A stretch of DNA of 64,000 nucleotides from Siansivirga zeaxanthinifaciens CC-SAMT-1 (GTDB lineage Bacteria > Bacteroidota > Bacteroidia > Flavobacteriales > Flavobacteriaceae). Positions 7,670-16,592 of the stretch are shown here, in pieces. Under the pieces are notes generated by a model that did not search any database, was not told where the DNA came from, and saw only the letters and a program-made list of their open reading frames with translations. The stretch spans positions 554,001 to 618,000 of the forward strand of contig NZ_CP007202.1 of NCBI RefSeq assembly GCF_000941055.1. The letters run 5' to 3'. Each line of letters begins with the position of its first letter. Position 1 is the stretch's first letter. A program made the position numbers and the translations under genes.

Positions 7670-10474
7670 TTAAAACCTAATATTCATATTTAAAAAATAG
7701 GTTGTACCCCTACCATACCAATATTTAAATCCAAAAACAGGGGTTTGTAAAGCTTTATCGTTTCTTAATTCTCTATAATTGGCATTTCTACCTTGTTCGA
7801 AACCGCCTGTTTTATAGATTTCATTTAAAAGATTGTTAATGCTTGCAAAAAAACCGATATAGTATTCACCAAGCTTCCAAGATTTCCCTCCAACCAAATT
7901 AACAACCATATAATCTTTGAAGCGTTCTTGTTTTAAAAGTTGTCGTGCTAAAACGGCATCATAATCATTAAACACATTTCCATCAAAATCGGTATTAAAA
8001 TTCGATGTTCGTGTTAACGGACTGACATCTATGTAGGTGTTTTTAAAAAAATTGGCGGTTGCTCCAAACCACCAAAAATCTGGGTCGTTATACTCAAACC
8101 CTACTGAATATGCATTTTGAGGTCCCGTTGCTAGTTTATAATTTTTTAAATACGATGCTCCAAAATCTTTATATCCATTTACAAAACCAGCAGCTTCGGC
8201 TTCGGTATCGGGCTCGGTAGACAATAGTAAATTTGGATTGTTATTGTAGATAAATTGACCAATAGCAGCAACTCCTTTAAGCTTTAATTGTGAAGTTAAA
8301 TTCACTTCAATACCACATTCTGTACCTACATGTTGCTTATTTACGTTTTGTAAAATCTCTTGTACAAAAGCAGAATTATCGCCTCCTATACCATCGGCAA
8401 AGAAGAAAGAAATTTCATTGGCATCTTTAATTGAAATAAAATAACCCGTAAGTTTCGCTTTTATAAAGGCGTTTCTAAACATATAACTGGCATCGAATGC
8501 CATTGTTTTTTCTTCGGAAATATTAGGAACGATTTGATGGTTTTCTCTTGAATTTGAAAACGTATTTTGCAATGTAGGTGCCTTAGTTACATAACCCGCA
8601 TTAAAATCTAAAAAATGTTTTGATGATATATTATAAATCAAGCCACCTTTAAAACCCAAACCCAAAAAACTTAATTTATCACCTTTACCAAAGGAGTTAT
8701 CAGGAAACCCCCCGTTTTTATAAAGTCCATCGCGTTGGTATTGTGTACTGGTAATTTGGGTAGAAATATAGAAATCGGTTTTATTAAAATTAAACTGTGT
8801 TTGCGCAAAACCACTCAAAATTTGCGCGTTTAAGTTATAATGATATTTAAAAATATCGCCTTGCTTAACAATTCGGTTAGGATGTAATAAATCGTTTTGA
8901 GCTTCATCCATTTCTGTTGCAAAAGCATCGACATCTAAAAAGGTGCTGGCGCCCAACAAATCGACTACCTGTGCATAATTTTCAGATTTAAGTCCCCTAT
9001 AATTTAAAGCCGCATTTAAAATGATGTTTTTATTAATATACGTATTTAAAACACTCCCCAAACTAAGTTGTGTATTGGCCACCACATCGTCGTACAAAGC
9101 ATACACCGCATGACCACCATTTTGAGCATTATTAACATTTGCCAAATACATGGTATCCCAATCTATTTGTCCGTTATTTTGAAAATTTTTTAGTGCCGCA
9201 TAAGCAAACTCTAAATTATTGGGGTAATTACGCTCGAAATAACTTGGTAATTTTTGGTAATATGAAGGACTGGGGTTGGCGCCGCCACCTTGCGGAAAAT
9301 CGTTAATTAAATCGGTGCCGTTATAATCTAGTCGGCTATTGCTTATGATACCACTTTGGTAAGCTATATTTGTATTTAAAGTTGTTTTGCTACTTATATT
9401 CCAATCGTGATTTAAAATAAAAATTGGCATAGCAATATCTTTAATTCTTGAGTTGCGTTTTTTTCCGTTTTGCCATCCCCAATATTCGTTGTACTTAATA
9501 TCTTTTAAATCGTAAACCTCTTGTGTGTTGGGTGATGATTTTCCTCGCCGATTGGGTGTATAAATAGCCGATAAATGTATGCTATGTTTATCGTTTATAC
9601 TTTTTCCTGCCGAAGCAAAAAATGAATTAGCATTATAAAACGTTGCATCGGCAAACCCTTCGTCTCCCCAACGCCGTCCTACAGAACATGCAAAAGCCCA
9701 ATTATTTTTTAATAAACCTGAAGCATAGGTTGCCATAAGCCTATTGGTATAACTTCTATTAGAATTTGAGTAGTTAATTCGTGCCCCTGCTCTTGCCTGC
9801 AATGCTCTTACATTTATATTTGTAGTTCCTAAAAAACCACCAAAATGATAATTTGAAGGTGTTAAACCCATACTTAAATCCTGATTTCGCAAGGCATCAT
9901 TAATGCCTCCCCAATAGCTCCATTGTGGTCTGCCATTAAAAACGTCATTCATTTCTATACCATTTATAAGAATGGTTCCATTACTGGAATCTAACCCTCG
10001 TAAACTAAAAAAAGATGCACTAAACTCGAAGGCCGCTGTTCTATGAAAAACATCTAATGATGATTGTAGTAACCCTGAAATATTATCGGAAACACTGGTA
10101 TCGTCGTTCAATTCGTCATCGGTTAGAGTAATTGTAAATAAATCTTTTGCCGATGAAAAATCTCTGTCCAGTATCATATCTGTAATATTTACAAGACCAC
10201 CTTCATTAATTACAATAGGAAACCGTTTTGTTGTAAAACCTTCTTTTGAAATCTTAATAATTTGTTCTCCCATGGGGATATTTGAAGAAAACTGAAATTC
10301 GCCAGAGCTATTTGTGTGCGTTGTTAAAGATGTGTTCTCAATAATAACGGTTACACCACTTATAGGCGTAAAGGAATTGGCTTCTATCACACTGCCTTTC
10401 ACTATCGTTTGCTGTGAAAACAAGGTACACAAACCACTAAAAAAGATTACAAAAAATAACATTTTTTCTTTCAT
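7670..10474 (-). CDS. TonB-dependent receptor (DUF5689-partnered)
   Basis: A 934-residue outer-membrane transporter. Residues 1-20 are a signal peptide (cleavage before Gln21). Residues about 23-105 form a carboxypeptidase-regulatory-like beta-sandwich (VKGSVIEANSFTPISGVTV). A plug domain follows at about 120-240, with LRGLDSSNGTILINGIEMN; the remainder is a 22-strand-type barrel ending in FLNMNIRF. It is the first gene of a leftward set with the DUF5689 lipoprotein and a small membrane protein, and it is divergent from an exported EEP-family nuclease. That context suggests import of a product released by the nuclease, such as nucleotides, oligonucleotides or phosphate esters (inference). It lacks a SusD partner. 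Confidence 0.9.
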   Translation of the reverse strand: MKEKMLFFVIFFSGLCTLFSQQTIVKGSVIEANSFTPISGVTVIIENTSLTTHTNSSGEFQFSSNIPMGEQIIKISKEGFTTKRFPIVINEGGLVNITDMILDRDFSSAKDLFTITLTDDELNDDTSVSDNISGLLQSSLDVFHRTAAFEFSASFFSLRGLDSSNGTILINGIEMNDVFNGRPQWSYWGGINDALRNQDLSMGLTPSNYHFGGFLGTTNINVRALQARAGARINYSNSNRSYTNRLMATYASGLLKNNWAFACSVGRRWGDEGFADATFYNANSFFASAGKSINDKHSIHLSAIYTPNRRGKSSPNTQEVYDLKDIKYNEYWGWQNGKKRNSRIKDIAMPIFILNHDWNISSKTTLNTNIAYQSGIISNSRLDYNGTDLINDFPQGGGANPSPSYYQKLPSYFERNYPNNLEFAYAALKNFQNNGQIDWDTMYLANVNNAQNGGHAVYALYDDVVANTQLSLGSVLNTYINKNIILNAALNYRGLKSENYAQVVDLLGASTFLDVDAFATEMDEAQNDLLHPNRIVKQGDIFKYHYNLNAQILSGFAQTQFNFNKTDFYISTQITSTQYQRDGLYKNGGFPDNSFGKGDKLSFLGLGFKGGLIYNISSKHFLDFNAGYVTKAPTLQNTFSNSRENHQIVPNISEEKTMAFDASYMFRNAFIKAKLTGYFISIKDANEISFFFADGIGGDNSAFVQEILQNVNKQHVGTECGIEVNLTSQLKLKGVAAIGQFIYNNNPNLLLSTEPDTEAEAAGFVNGYKDFGASYLKNYKLATGPQNAYSVGFEYNDPDFWWFGATANFFKNTYIDVSPLTRTSNFNTDFDGNVFNDYDAVLARQLLKQERFKDYMVVNLVGGKSWKLGEYYIGFFASINNLLNEIYKTGGFEQGRNANYRELRNDKALQTPVFGFKYWYGRGTTYFLNMNIRF

Positions 10475-10488
10475 ATAATGAAGACTAT

Positions 10489-10508
10489 ATACTACAACAA
10501 TGTAGTAT
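10489..10508. promoter_or_regulatory. Palindrome between divergent TonB receptor and nuclease genes
   Basis: An 8-bp perfect inverted repeat, ATACTACA and TGTAGTAT, separated by ACAA. It lies 15 bases upstream of the receptor's start and 70 bases upstream of the nuclease start. Its position in the only shared control region makes it a candidate operator for co-regulation. I do not recognise the cognate regulator, and chance is possible in AT-rich DNA. Confidence 0.35.
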
Positions 10509-10578
10509 TAATACTTCTAAAAGTAGAAAAAATATTTATATTTATATGTTTTTACTTATATTTTTACAAAAAAATACT

Positions 10579-11655
10579 ATGAAACTTACATTATTTTGTT
10601 TGTATATTGGTTTACTTCTTCTTAGTGCTCTGGGCTTTTCACAAGAAAAAAAGCACTATAAAATTCAAACCATCGCATTTTACAACCTCGAGAACCTCTT
10701 TGACACCACCGACGACCCCAATACATTTGATGAATCAAGCCCCCTTATGGAATTAAAAATTGATCGAGAAAACGTGTTTAAACTTAAGATTAAGAATATG
10801 GCTAAAGTCATTTCTGATATCGGAAAAGATAGCAATCAAAATAGTCCGACTCTAGTTGGCGTTGCCGAAATAGAAAACAGAACTGTTTTAGAGCATCTCC
10901 TAAACGATTCGCTACTTATTGATAAAGATTATGGCATAATACACTACGAATCGCCTGATGCCAGAGGTATTGATGTGGCTTTACTTTATCAAAAACAATT
11001 ATTTAAACCTACAAGCAGCAGTAAACATGAGGTTAAAATTTACGATACCGATACCGGAAACAGATATTATACCCGTGATATATTATTAGTGAGTGGCTTT
11101 TTAGAAAACGAACCCGTACATGTTTTGGTTAACCATTGGCCATCGAGACGTGGTGGTGAAACTAAAAGCAGAAAAAACCGAATGAAGGCAGCTTCGGTTG
11201 CTAAACGAATAACCGATTCGCTTCAAACTATAAATCCGTATGCAAAAATTATCATTATGGGCGATTTAAACGACGACCCCACCAATGCTAGTTTAAAAAA
11301 GGTTTTAAAAACCAAAAAAGACATGGATAAATTGGCTCCAAAAGATATTTACAACCCCTATGAAGCTTTTTATAAGCAAGGCCAAGGAACAACAGCATAC
11401 AGAGATTCTTGGAGCTTATTTGATCAAATTTTGATAAGTAAAGCATTAACCGAAAAAGACTTTTCAACTTACAGTTTTTACAAAGCAGCCATCTATAATA
11501 AAAACTACTTAATAACTCAATCTGGAACATATAAAGGCTACCCCTTGAGAAGCTTTTCTAATGGCGGTTTTAGTAATGGCTTTAGTGACCATTTCCCCGT
11601 TTATATCTATTTAATAAAAGAGGTTGGTGCTATAAACACAAGCGGCAACAAATAA
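10579..11655 (+). CDS. Exported endonuclease/exonuclease/phosphatase family protein
   Basis: A 358-residue secreted EEP-superfamily protein. I chose the ATG at 10579 over an in-frame ATG at 10546 because it gives a canonical signal peptide (MKLTLFCLYIGLLLLSALGF, cleavage near SQ). Active-site blocks, in this numbering: YNLEN (35-39), VAEIEN with metal-binding Glu97, RGIDVALLY, VNHWPSRRGGE, GDLND (228-232) and SDH (336-338). It is paralogous to the protein at 4826-5797 but periplasmic or extracellular. It diverges from the DUF5689-linked TonB receptor across about 104 bases. Expected activity is metal-dependent phosphodiester or phosphomonoester hydrolysis outside the cytoplasm, feeding the neighbouring transporter (inference). 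The last codons are part of the terminator stem. Confidence 0.85.
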   Translation: MKLTLFCLYIGLLLLSALGFSQEKKHYKIQTIAFYNLENLFDTTDDPNTFDESSPLMELKIDRENVFKLKIKNMAKVISDIGKDSNQNSPTLVGVAEIENRTVLEHLLNDSLLIDKDYGIIHYESPDARGIDVALLYQKQLFKPTSSSKHEVKIYDTDTGNRYYTRDILLVSGFLENEPVHVLVNHWPSRRGGETKSRKNRMKAASVAKRITDSLQTINPYAKIIIMGDLNDDPTNASLKKVLKTKKDMDKLAPKDIYNPYEAFYKQGQGTTAYRDSWSLFDQILISKALTEKDFSTYSFYKAAIYNKNYLITQSGTYKGYPLRSFSNGGFSNGFSDHFPVYIYLIKEVGAINTSGNK

Positions 11656-11672
11656 TTGTTGCCGCTTGTGTT
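11635..11672. terminator. Bidirectional terminator overlapping the stop codon
   Basis: A perfect 16-bp stem (11635-11650 with 11657-11672) around the loop AATAAT. The loop contains the TAA stop of the exported nuclease gene, so the stem includes its last codons. It also lies just past the end of the convergent gene at 11676. T-runs are weak; the long GC-containing stem is the main evidence. Confidence 0.75.
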
Positions 11673-11675
11673 AGT

Positions 11676-12113
11676 TTAATTCATCCATACACTCCAAGGT
11701 ATGCGCGATAAAAACAGCAACAAGGCTATGGTATAAAATATAGCTATAGGTTTTAATTTAGCTGCCGATGTTAATTTCTTTTTATGTTTAGAATAACCAA
11801 TAGTAATTAAGGCTATTGCTAAAATATTTACAAACGGATGTTCTACAAGGTATAATCTCGCCATAGGTGTTTTCATAACTTCACTTCCCATAGAACTCCA
11901 CAATTCAAATTTTGGAGACACAAAATATAAAACCAAACCAATTAATAATTGAATATGAGAAACTATTAATGTGAAAAGAGAAATTCTAAAATCTTTAGGC
12001 TCGTATTCTTTCTTGCCAAATACTTTTATTAGTGCATTTAAAACAGCAATGGTTAAAATAATAAGCACTAAATAGGCCCAATATGAATGAAGGTTTAAAA
12101 CAACGTTGTACAT
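11676..12113 (-). CDS. Four-helix membrane protein, cytochrome b-like annotation in relatives
   Basis: A 145-residue integral membrane protein with four hydrophobic helices, at about 11-28, 45-65, 95-112 and 122-142. Conserved-looking features are LHSYWAY near the N-terminus, SHIQLLIGL in helix 2, and VEHPFVNILAIALITIGYSKHKK. The histidines in helices 1, 2 and 3 could ligate haem, and similar flavobacterial proteins are, from memory, often labelled cytochrome B. No CXXCH motif is present, so any haem would be b-type. No partner oxidoreductase lies nearby. The role is therefore unproven; it could equally be a non-haem membrane protein. Confidence 0.55.
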   Translation of the reverse strand: MYNVVLNLHSYWAYLVLIILTIAVLNALIKVFGKKEYEPKDFRISLFTLIVSHIQLLIGLVLYFVSPKFELWSSMGSEVMKTPMARLYLVEHPFVNILAIALITIGYSKHKKKLTSAAKLKPIAIFYTIALLLFLSRIPWSVWMN

Positions 12114-12162
12114 GAATTTTATGTTTAGAATTTAAAAAACAAATGTAATAATTAAAAGTATA

Positions 12163-12192
12163 AAAAAACCGCTTCAGGTGAAGCGGTTTTTT
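12163..12192 (-). terminator. Terminator for the 865-residue TonB receptor
   Basis: CCGCTTC (12169-12175) pairs with GAAGCGG (12180-12186) around AGGT, extended by flanking A and T runs. On the minus strand the stem is followed by a T-tract. It lies 22 bases past the receptor's stop. Confidence 0.85.
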
Positions 12193-12213
12193 ATTCATTG
12201 CTATATTTATTTG

Positions 12214-14811
12214 TTAGAAATTGTAACGCATGCTAGCATTCCAAGTTCTACCTATACCTAAAAAGTATCCAAATGCGTCTCTTTGATTAATGTATGCTGT
12301 ATTGAATAAATTAAAGACATTTCCTCTAAATGTAAGTTTGTTATCACCTAAATTAAAGACATAGGTAATACCTGTATCAGCTAGCGTGTAAGCAGGTAGT
12401 CTAATAGATTCGTAAGTCCTTCCTGCTAGTGCTTCTTCAGCTACATCAGCCGGATCAACGAATTCATATAAATCAGTGTATATATTATAATCAAAATCAA
12501 CTGATAAATTTTCTAATAAATTGCCTTTTAAACCAATACCAAAAGATGTTTGTGGGGCATTACCAACTTTTACATTTGTTAAACTTACTTTCCCATTGGT
12601 TGTTATGAAGTCACCTGTTTCGTTATTTTGAAGTGTGTAAGGTGTCTCTCCATCATATTTCCAATTACCTAAGGAACCATATCCTCTTAAACTAAAATTA
12701 GAAGCTAATGGTCTATACTCAAAATCAAACTCTAATCCTCTATGAACTTGAGTAACGTCTGTTAATCTGTAAGTTGAGGTATCGTTGTTAGGTGCAATTC
12801 TTGGTCCATTAATATTTAAAAATCTATTACCCCATTCTGTATTATATATATCGATGTTTAATCTAAATACATCATTTTTAAATCTGTAACCTCCCTCAAA
12901 ACCTATAATTTCCTCATTATCAACCGCAGGACTAGCTAATCTATTATCGTATCTAATATCTGCAAAAACGTTATCTAAAAATGGTTGGCGTGAATAAATT
13001 CCTGCATTACCAAAAAAAGTATGCTGTTCATTAATTTTGTAAGCTAAACCACCTTTTAAGTTATAGCCTTCTTTAGATAATTTCTCAGATTTACCTAAAC
13101 CATTACCTCTACCAGTAAAGAAACCTTCTCTTTGATATGATTGAGTAGATATAGCAGTTTGTATGAATGCTGAAAAGTTATCCATCTTGTATTCAGCTTG
13201 ACCAAAAGCACCTATATATTGTATTACTTCTTCGTAGTTGTAATCATATCTTTGGTCATCATCTGCATAATCAAATAATGCACTCCAAGGATTGGCTTTA
13301 AAAGTTTCAGTAATAACATAAGTTGAAGGACGGTCTGTTCTAAAATTATCTCTGTAACCATTTAACCCAAGCTTGTTTTCTAATTGTCTAAAGTGTATTC
13401 CGTTATAAGTTCTTCCGTCTACTCCAAGGTTAAAAGACCAGTTTTCTCCTGCTTCATAGTTAAGATTAGATAACAATCCATACCAGTTATGAGCATTTAC
13501 AGAGGATCTTCTTAAATAAGAATTACTAAAGCTTCCATTACCATTAGCATCAGCAGTATTTATATTGTTTATAACTATCTGATCGAAATCAATCAATCCA
13601 TTACTGCTGTTAACTACTCTACCATTTCCAACGTTTCCGGTTCCGCCTCCACGACCCCATGAAGCATATAATACTGTTGATAGTTCTAAATTTTCGTTAA
13701 TATTATAATCCCAGTTCAAGTTAGCTACTGGCTTATGGTAGTAGTTACGTCTTTCTGTAAAACGTTCACCTTCTAAGAAACCTGAATTACCATTATATTT
13801 TTCTCCGTATCGCTCATATGACTCTAATTCGTCAGAAAAGTTTTGGTCATGCCATTGTGGGGCACCAGTTAACAAGAAATTAAAAGAGTGTGTTTCGCTT
13901 GGTTTATACCCAACAGAAAACAAATAATTTTGACCTTGTCCAGCAGTACCTTCAGAGTATTTTCTAAACGCTTGCCAATGGTCAACTAAAACTGAAAATG
14001 CCCAACCACTTTCTTTTAAACCAGAATCGTAAGATAAAGTTCCTTTGGAATAACTGTCGTTCCCTCCTAAAAATCTAATAAAACCTCCTTGTTTTTTATC
14101 GGTAGTTTTTGATACAATATTAACCGTACCACCTACAGATGAAATAGCTAATTTTGAGGCTCCTAAACCACGCTGAATTTGAACTGCATTGGCAACATCT
14201 GACATTCCAGACCAATTAGACCAGTACATATTACCATCTTCCATACCATTAATTGGTTGTCCATTTAATAGGTAAGCTGTATTAACTTGGTCAAAACCTC
14301 TAAGAAATATTTGGCTATCACCAAAACCTCCTGCTTGATTAGAAACATAAACAGATGGGGTGTTTTTTAAAGCTTCTCCAAATTCAACGTTACCAGCAGA
14401 TTTAAGTTGTATATCCTTTCCTTTTATAGTAGAAACTGCTACCGGTGTTTCTCTGCCTTCAGCTAAATCGATAACTCCAGTTCCAATAATAACTACCTCT
14501 TCCAGTGAATTATCTAATTCTAATTTAATATTACCTAAAGAAGTGTTACCACTAAATTTCAAAGTAATAGATTGATAACCTACAAAAGAAATTACAATTT
14601 GACCATTTGGTTTTTTTGTTTCTAATGTAAAATTGCCATCAAAATCTGAAGAAACACCATTTGTGGTGCCCTTTTCTAAAATATTCGCTCCAGGTAGTGG
14701 CGAATTAAGTTCTGCGTCTGTAATGGTACCTGTGATAGTACTTTGAGCCATCATGACCGTAGTAAACATAAACATTACAGCCATCAATAAAAATTGAATT
14801 GTTTTTTTCAT
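12214..14811 (-). CDS. TonB-dependent receptor, stand-alone
   Basis: An 865-residue outer-membrane receptor. Residues 1-22 are a signal peptide (cleavage before Gln23). A carboxypeptidase-regulatory-like domain follows at about 24-108 (ITGTITDAELNSPLPGANI). The plug at about 118-235 has IIGTGVIDLAEGRETPVAVS and LRGFDQVNTAYLLNGQPINGMEDGNMYWSNW (split here between plug loops). The barrel ends with a Phe-terminated last strand, WNASMRYNF. No SusD, lipoprotein or enzyme partner is adjacent, so the substrate cannot be inferred from context. Upstream it has a perfect -7 box and two tandem palindromes, suggesting tight regulation. A dedicated terminator makes it a single-gene unit. Confidence 0.9.
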   Translation of the reverse strand: MKKTIQFLLMAVMFMFTTVMMAQSTITGTITDAELNSPLPGANILEKGTTNGVSSDFDGNFTLETKKPNGQIVISFVGYQSITLKFSGNTSLGNIKLELDNSLEEVVIIGTGVIDLAEGRETPVAVSTIKGKDIQLKSAGNVEFGEALKNTPSVYVSNQAGGFGDSQIFLRGFDQVNTAYLLNGQPINGMEDGNMYWSNWSGMSDVANAVQIQRGLGASKLAISSVGGTVNIVSKTTDKKQGGFIRFLGGNDSYSKGTLSYDSGLKESGWAFSVLVDHWQAFRKYSEGTAGQGQNYLFSVGYKPSETHSFNFLLTGAPQWHDQNFSDELESYERYGEKYNGNSGFLEGERFTERRNYYHKPVANLNWDYNINENLELSTVLYASWGRGGGTGNVGNGRVVNSSNGLIDFDQIVINNINTADANGNGSFSNSYLRRSSVNAHNWYGLLSNLNYEAGENWSFNLGVDGRTYNGIHFRQLENKLGLNGYRDNFRTDRPSTYVITETFKANPWSALFDYADDDQRYDYNYEEVIQYIGAFGQAEYKMDNFSAFIQTAISTQSYQREGFFTGRGNGLGKSEKLSKEGYNLKGGLAYKINEQHTFFGNAGIYSRQPFLDNVFADIRYDNRLASPAVDNEEIIGFEGGYRFKNDVFRLNIDIYNTEWGNRFLNINGPRIAPNNDTSTYRLTDVTQVHRGLEFDFEYRPLASNFSLRGYGSLGNWKYDGETPYTLQNNETGDFITTNGKVSLTNVKVGNAPQTSFGIGLKGNLLENLSVDFDYNIYTDLYEFVDPADVAEEALAGRTYESIRLPAYTLADTGITYVFNLGDNKLTFRGNVFNLFNTAYINQRDAFGYFLGIGRTWNASMRYNF

Positions 14812-14837
14812 AATTAATTATTTGAAATTAGTCGCTG

Positions 14838-14845
14838 CAAAAGTA
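14838..14845 (-). promoter_or_regulatory. -7 box for the 865-residue TonB receptor
   Basis: Minus strand reads TACTTTTG, a perfect TAnnTTTG match, 26 bases upstream of the ATG. No TTTG is visible at the -33 position, which would fit an activator-dependent promoter. Confidence 0.55.
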
Positions 14846-14866
14846 CGTAATCCTTGTAGATATACA

Positions 14867-14900
14867 TTAACACTGTGTTAAGAAATTTAACCTTTGTTAA
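14867..14900. promoter_or_regulatory. Tandem TTAAC...GTTAA palindromes (candidate operators)
   Basis: Two inverted repeats with the same arms lie side by side: TTAACACTGTGTTAA (14867-14881, perfect 7-bp arms) and TTAACCTTTGTTAA (14887-14900). Their centres are about 20 bases apart, two helical turns, and lie about 42 and 61 bases upstream of the predicted transcription start of the TonB receptor. That geometry is typical of a dimeric activator acting where the -33 element is weak. The regulator is not identified. Confidence 0.5.
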
Positions 14901-14940
14901 TAAAAAAAACTCAAGAGAATTGAAAATTCTTTTGAGTTTT
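14901..14940 (-). terminator. Terminator for pgi
   Basis: A 16-bp stem with one G-U pair (14906-14921 with 14925-14940) around GAA, followed on the minus strand by a T-tract (complement of 14901-14908). It lies 29 bases past the pgi stop. Confidence 0.85.
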
Positions 14941-14969
14941 TATAAATTATATGAGAATAATTTTATGTT

Positions 14970-16589
14970 TTACTTGAATTGCTTATAATAATTCAATAGA
15001 TTTTGAGTAGACGAGTCATGTGCATTTGTGGTGCTATTGTTAAATTCTTGTAAAATTTTATTAGCTAATTGCTTACCTAACTCGACTCCAAATTGATCAT
15101 AACTAAAGATATTCCAAATAATACCTTGAACAAAAATTTTATGTTCGTACATGGCTATTAATTCACCTAAACTTTCTGGAGTTAACTTGTTAATAAATAT
15201 GGTATTTGTAGGTTTATTTCCTTGAAATACTTTAAATGGTGTTAAATTTCCTGTAGCACCTTCTGCGATAACTTCGGTTTCTGTTTTTCCATTTAACAAT
15301 GCTTCGGTTTGTGCTAAAAAGTTAGACATAAGCTTGTCTTGATGATCTTGATTGCCATGTAAAGACGATACAAACCCAATAAAATCGGCTGGAATTAACT
15401 TGGTTCCTTGATGTATTAATTGAAAAAAGGCATGTTGCGAATTTGTTCCTGGCTCGCCCCAGATAATAGTTCCTGTTTGATATTTAATAGGATGGCCGTT
15501 TCTATCGACGCTTTTACCATTACTTTCCATAATACCTTGCTGTAAATAGGTAGCAAACTGGTTTAAATATTGAGAATAAGGAATAACAGCTTCACTTTCG
15601 GCTTTAAAGAAATTATTATACCAAATGGTTAGTAAGGCTAAAACCACTGGAATGTTGCTTTTAAAATCTTCATTTTTAAAATGCTCGTCCATTTTGTTTG
15701 CACCTTTTAAAAGGCTTTCATAATTCGAATAACCTACTGCTAAACTAATGGTTAAACCTACAGCACTCCAAAGTGAAAAACGACCTCCAACCCAGTCCCA
15801 CATAGGAAAGATGTTGTTTTCGTCTATACCAAATGATTTTACATTTTTAATATTTGTTGATACCGCCACAAAATGTTTTGCAATCGCTTCTTCTGAAGCC
15901 GATTTTAAAAACCACTCCTTTATAGTATTTGCATTAGAAAGCGTTTCTTGTGTTGTAAATGTTTTTGAAACAATTACAAATAAAGTGGTTTCCGGATTTA
16001 ATTTTTTAATGACTTCGTTTACATGATCGCCATCTACATTGCTTACAAAGTGTGTTGTTAAATGGTTTTTATAAAACTGCAGAGAATCTACAACCATCGC
16101 TGGACCAAGATCTGAACCACCAATACCTATATTTACAACATCTGTAAACGATTTTCCGGTGAAACCTTTTTGTTCTCCATTAACTACTTTATTGGTAAAA
16201 GCCTCAATTTTTTCTTTAACCGCGTAAATTTCGGGCATAACATTTACACCGTCTACTTTAAAATCGGCATCTTTAGGTGCGCGTAATGCTGTATGCAAAA
16301 CGGCTCTTCCTTCGGTTTCATTAATAATTTCACCTGAAAACTGACTTTTAATTGCATCTTTTAACTTAACCTCATCGGCTAACTCTAATAAATGTTTAAA
16401 GGTTTCTTCGGTTATTCTATTTTTAGAAAAATCGACATAAAAATCTTCCCATTTAATAGTGAACTTGTTAGCTCTATCTTTATCTTCAGCAAACAAATCT
16501 TTCATGTGTAAACCACTTATTTCGTTAAAGTGCTTTTGAAGATTGTTCCAAGATTTAGTTGTTGTTGGGTTTATACTTGGTAGTGCCAT
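14970..16589 (-). CDS. pgi: Glucose-6-phosphate isomerase
   Basis: A 539-residue cytosolic enzyme interconverting glucose 6-phosphate and fructose 6-phosphate in glycolysis and gluconeogenesis. The sugar-phosphate isomerase (SIS) fold is clear: GIGGSDLGP (155-163), the phosphate-binding [22 protein letters not shown], the catalytic-Glu segment GIMESNGKS, the His segment [16 protein letters not shown] and the C-terminal [11 protein letters not shown] with the conserved Lys. Length is normal for the long bacterial form. It follows the M23 peptidase gene by three bases on the same strand, so both are likely co-transcribed from further upstream. It has its own terminator. Confidence 0.97.
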   Translation of the reverse strand: MALPSINPTTTKSWNNLQKHFNEISGLHMKDLFAEDKDRANKFTIKWEDFYVDFSKNRITEETFKHLLELADEVKLKDAIKSQFSGEIINETEGRAVLHTALRAPKDADFKVDGVNVMPEIYAVKEKIEAFTNKVVNGEQKGFTGKSFTDVVNIGIGGSDLGPAMVVDSLQFYKNHLTTHFVSNVDGDHVNEVIKKLNPETTLFVIVSKTFTTQETLSNANTIKEWFLKSASEEAIAKHFVAVSTNIKNVKSFGIDENNIFPMWDWVGGRFSLWSAVGLTISLAVGYSNYESLLKGANKMDEHFKNEDFKSNIPVVLALLTIWYNNFFKAESEAVIPYSQYLNQFATYLQQGIMESNGKSVDRNGHPIKYQTGTIIWGEPGTNSQHAFFQLIHQGTKLIPADFIGFVSSLHGNQDHQDKLMSNFLAQTEALLNGKTETEVIAEGATGNLTPFKVFQGNKPTNTIFINKLTPESLGELIAMYEHKIFVQGIIWNIFSYDQFGVELGKQLANKILQEFNNSTTNAHDSSTQNLLNYYKQFK

Positions 16590-16592
16590 AAT

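Noticed and set aside
10546-10578. Upstream ATG for the exported nuclease
   Set aside because: It would put a hydrophobic but uncharged extension before a perfect signal peptide; the ATG at 10579 is better.
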